This document shows, one piece after another, positions 63,050 to 64,000 of a stretch of DNA of 64,000 nucleotides. Source of the DNA: Tubulanus polymorphus (taxonomy: Eukaryota; Nemertea; Palaeonemertea; Tubulaniformes; Tubulanidae). The DNA lies in the NCBI RefSeq assembly GCF_964204645.1, contig NC_134029.1, positions 9,848,850 through 9,912,849 of the forward strand. The letters run 5' to 3'. A program made the translations under genes and the position numbers. The notes below the pieces were generated by a model. It was not told where the DNA came from. It saw nothing but the letters and a program-made list of their open reading frames with translations, and ran no database searches. Position 1 is the first letter of the stretch; each line of letters opens with the position of its first letter.

Positions 63050-64000
63050 GCTTGTTCTATCTCTGATTATGATTTATTCCTTTTTCAAACTGTGTATATG
63101 ATTGCCAAGGAGCAGATGCCAAACGAAAAGATTAACCCAACTCTTCAATTACAAAAATTGAATTGAGTGAAAATTGACAATCAGAATATCTCTTTGCACA
63201 CAATCAGCGATATTGAAAATTGTCATTCTGATTCTTTAAAAGGTGACCTTGTTAAGTGTTTCAAAAAATCTCCAGCATTCGTTATGATGTTAGATGAATC
63301 TGATGATATATCTGTGAATACGAAATTGGCCATGTGTATCAGATATGTTGATAATAAAGGCAGTCCAGTGACTAAGTATTTGAGCACATGGATAAACATA
63401 CAACATTGTTAATAACGTAAAAGAGATCTTTGACCGCCTAAAATTATCAGAGTGCATGGGGAAGATACAGATGGCGCATCTACAATGGTTGGCCGTAAGA
63501 CATGTGTTGGTGTAGAGATGATAACGAAGTACTGCCCATTTTCTTTACAGACCCATTGCCTTGCACACTGACTAGCCTTAACTTGTGCAGACTCTTTTAA
63601 CCCTTTCATTGCTGACTAATCAATACCCTATAGTGCTAGAGATAATTTGAAAATTTTGAAAAATTCCACCCTAGCGTGTTGAATAATGGAAATACCACTA
63701 TAGTGCATCTACACCACTGCGCAGTGTGTTGTTAGTTACTAATATTTCACTATGTTTGACAGGTGCTAATATCTTTCAGTAGAGATAAAAACTAATTACT
63801 AATTCTATCAATACAACACAGTGGTCTAGACACACTGAAAAGGTTAAAGGAATGAAAGTATTGGAAACATTTCAGACCAATTTTTATTGTCTCTATAGAT
63901 TTTTAACAACTTATCTGTATGATCAGCCAACCTTGATAAAATGCAGGCAGTTTTGGATGACCCTTCTTTGAAATTAGAGGAAACTGCTTTTACTGGCTGG
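63050..64000 (+). pseudogene. hAT transposase remnant (ZBED/SCAND3-like), runs off the window
   Basis: Plus-strand fragments in family order: an AKEQMPNEK block, an SPAFVMMLDESDD block carrying the first catalytic Asp region, DGASTMVGRK, QTHCLAH, and after a 243-bp insertion ETFQTNFYCLYRFL. Stops interrupt it at 63164-63166 and near 63411, and a TGA follows THCLAH. It resembles the domesticated-transposase relatives ZBED5, FAM200 and SCAND3, but this copy is plainly dead. The 3' end lies outside the window. Confidence 0.75.
63601..63843. mobile_element. TTAA-flanked MITE (piggyBac type), 243 bp
   Basis: Flanked by TTAA at 63597-63600 and 63844-63847. Ends are CCCTTTCATTG and, inverted, CCTTTTCAGTG (9 of 11 match). 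Inserted inside the hAT transposase remnant; the hAT frame before it (CADSF) continues after it (GMKVLETFQ) when the insert and one TTAA are ignored. Confidence 0.75.

Noticed and set aside
1-64000. CRISPR arrays, bacterial operons, riboswitches or phage genes
   Set aside because: The window is eukaryotic with spliced genes. No spaced identical short repeats or bacterial signals were seen.

Overview
The window is animal nuclear DNA: AT-rich, with intron-split genes, long introns full of decayed transposons, and metazoan-only families (caveolin, heteromeric amino-acid transporter light chains, a collagen/olfactomedin membrane protein, the spliceosomal protein WBP4). Repeat style and gene content fit a marine invertebrate, most likely a lophotrochozoan (mollusc, annelid, nemertean or brachiopod). 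That taxon guess is inference. All exon models below were built by hand from splice signals, reading phase and family conservation.

Layout. (1) 0.4-1.0 kb, + strand: an intronless caveolin. (2) 1.3-14.6 kb, - strand: two complete tandem SLC7 light-chain genes (LAT/xCT group), ten coding exons each, with identical junction positions and identical lengths for exons 2-10. Their similarity is strikingly patchy and one intron of copy 2 uses a GC donor. (3) 14.6-21.6 kb: mostly gene-free, with a microsatellite, a retroposon remnant and one unrecognised terminal-exon-like ORF at 19.8-20.3 kb. (4) 21.6-45.1 kb, + strand: a 14-exon gliomedin/colmedin-type gene encoding a type II membrane protein with a furin-like site, two collagen stretches and a C-terminal olfactomedin domain. 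(5) 45.4-46.6 kb: a foldback element and a non-autonomous hAT-like element. (6) 47.9-58.9 kb, - strand: WBP4 (FBP21), seven exons seen, first coding exon not found. Its introns hold a piggyBac-like non-autonomous element, a nearly perfect 532-bp tandem duplication, a DIRS-like reverse-transcriptase remnant and foldback DNA. (7) 59.3-64.0 kb: a full-length piggyBac element with TTAA duplications and a frameshifted transposase, then a decayed hAT transposase that carries a 243-bp TTAA-flanked MITE and runs off the window.

The host genes share no obvious pathway, although caveolin, the SLC7 transporters and the olfactomedin protein all act at the plasma membrane. The main points for follow-up are the SLC7 exon mosaic and GC-AG intron, the complete colmedin gene model, the three independent TTAA-target elements, and the recent intronic 532-bp duplication.
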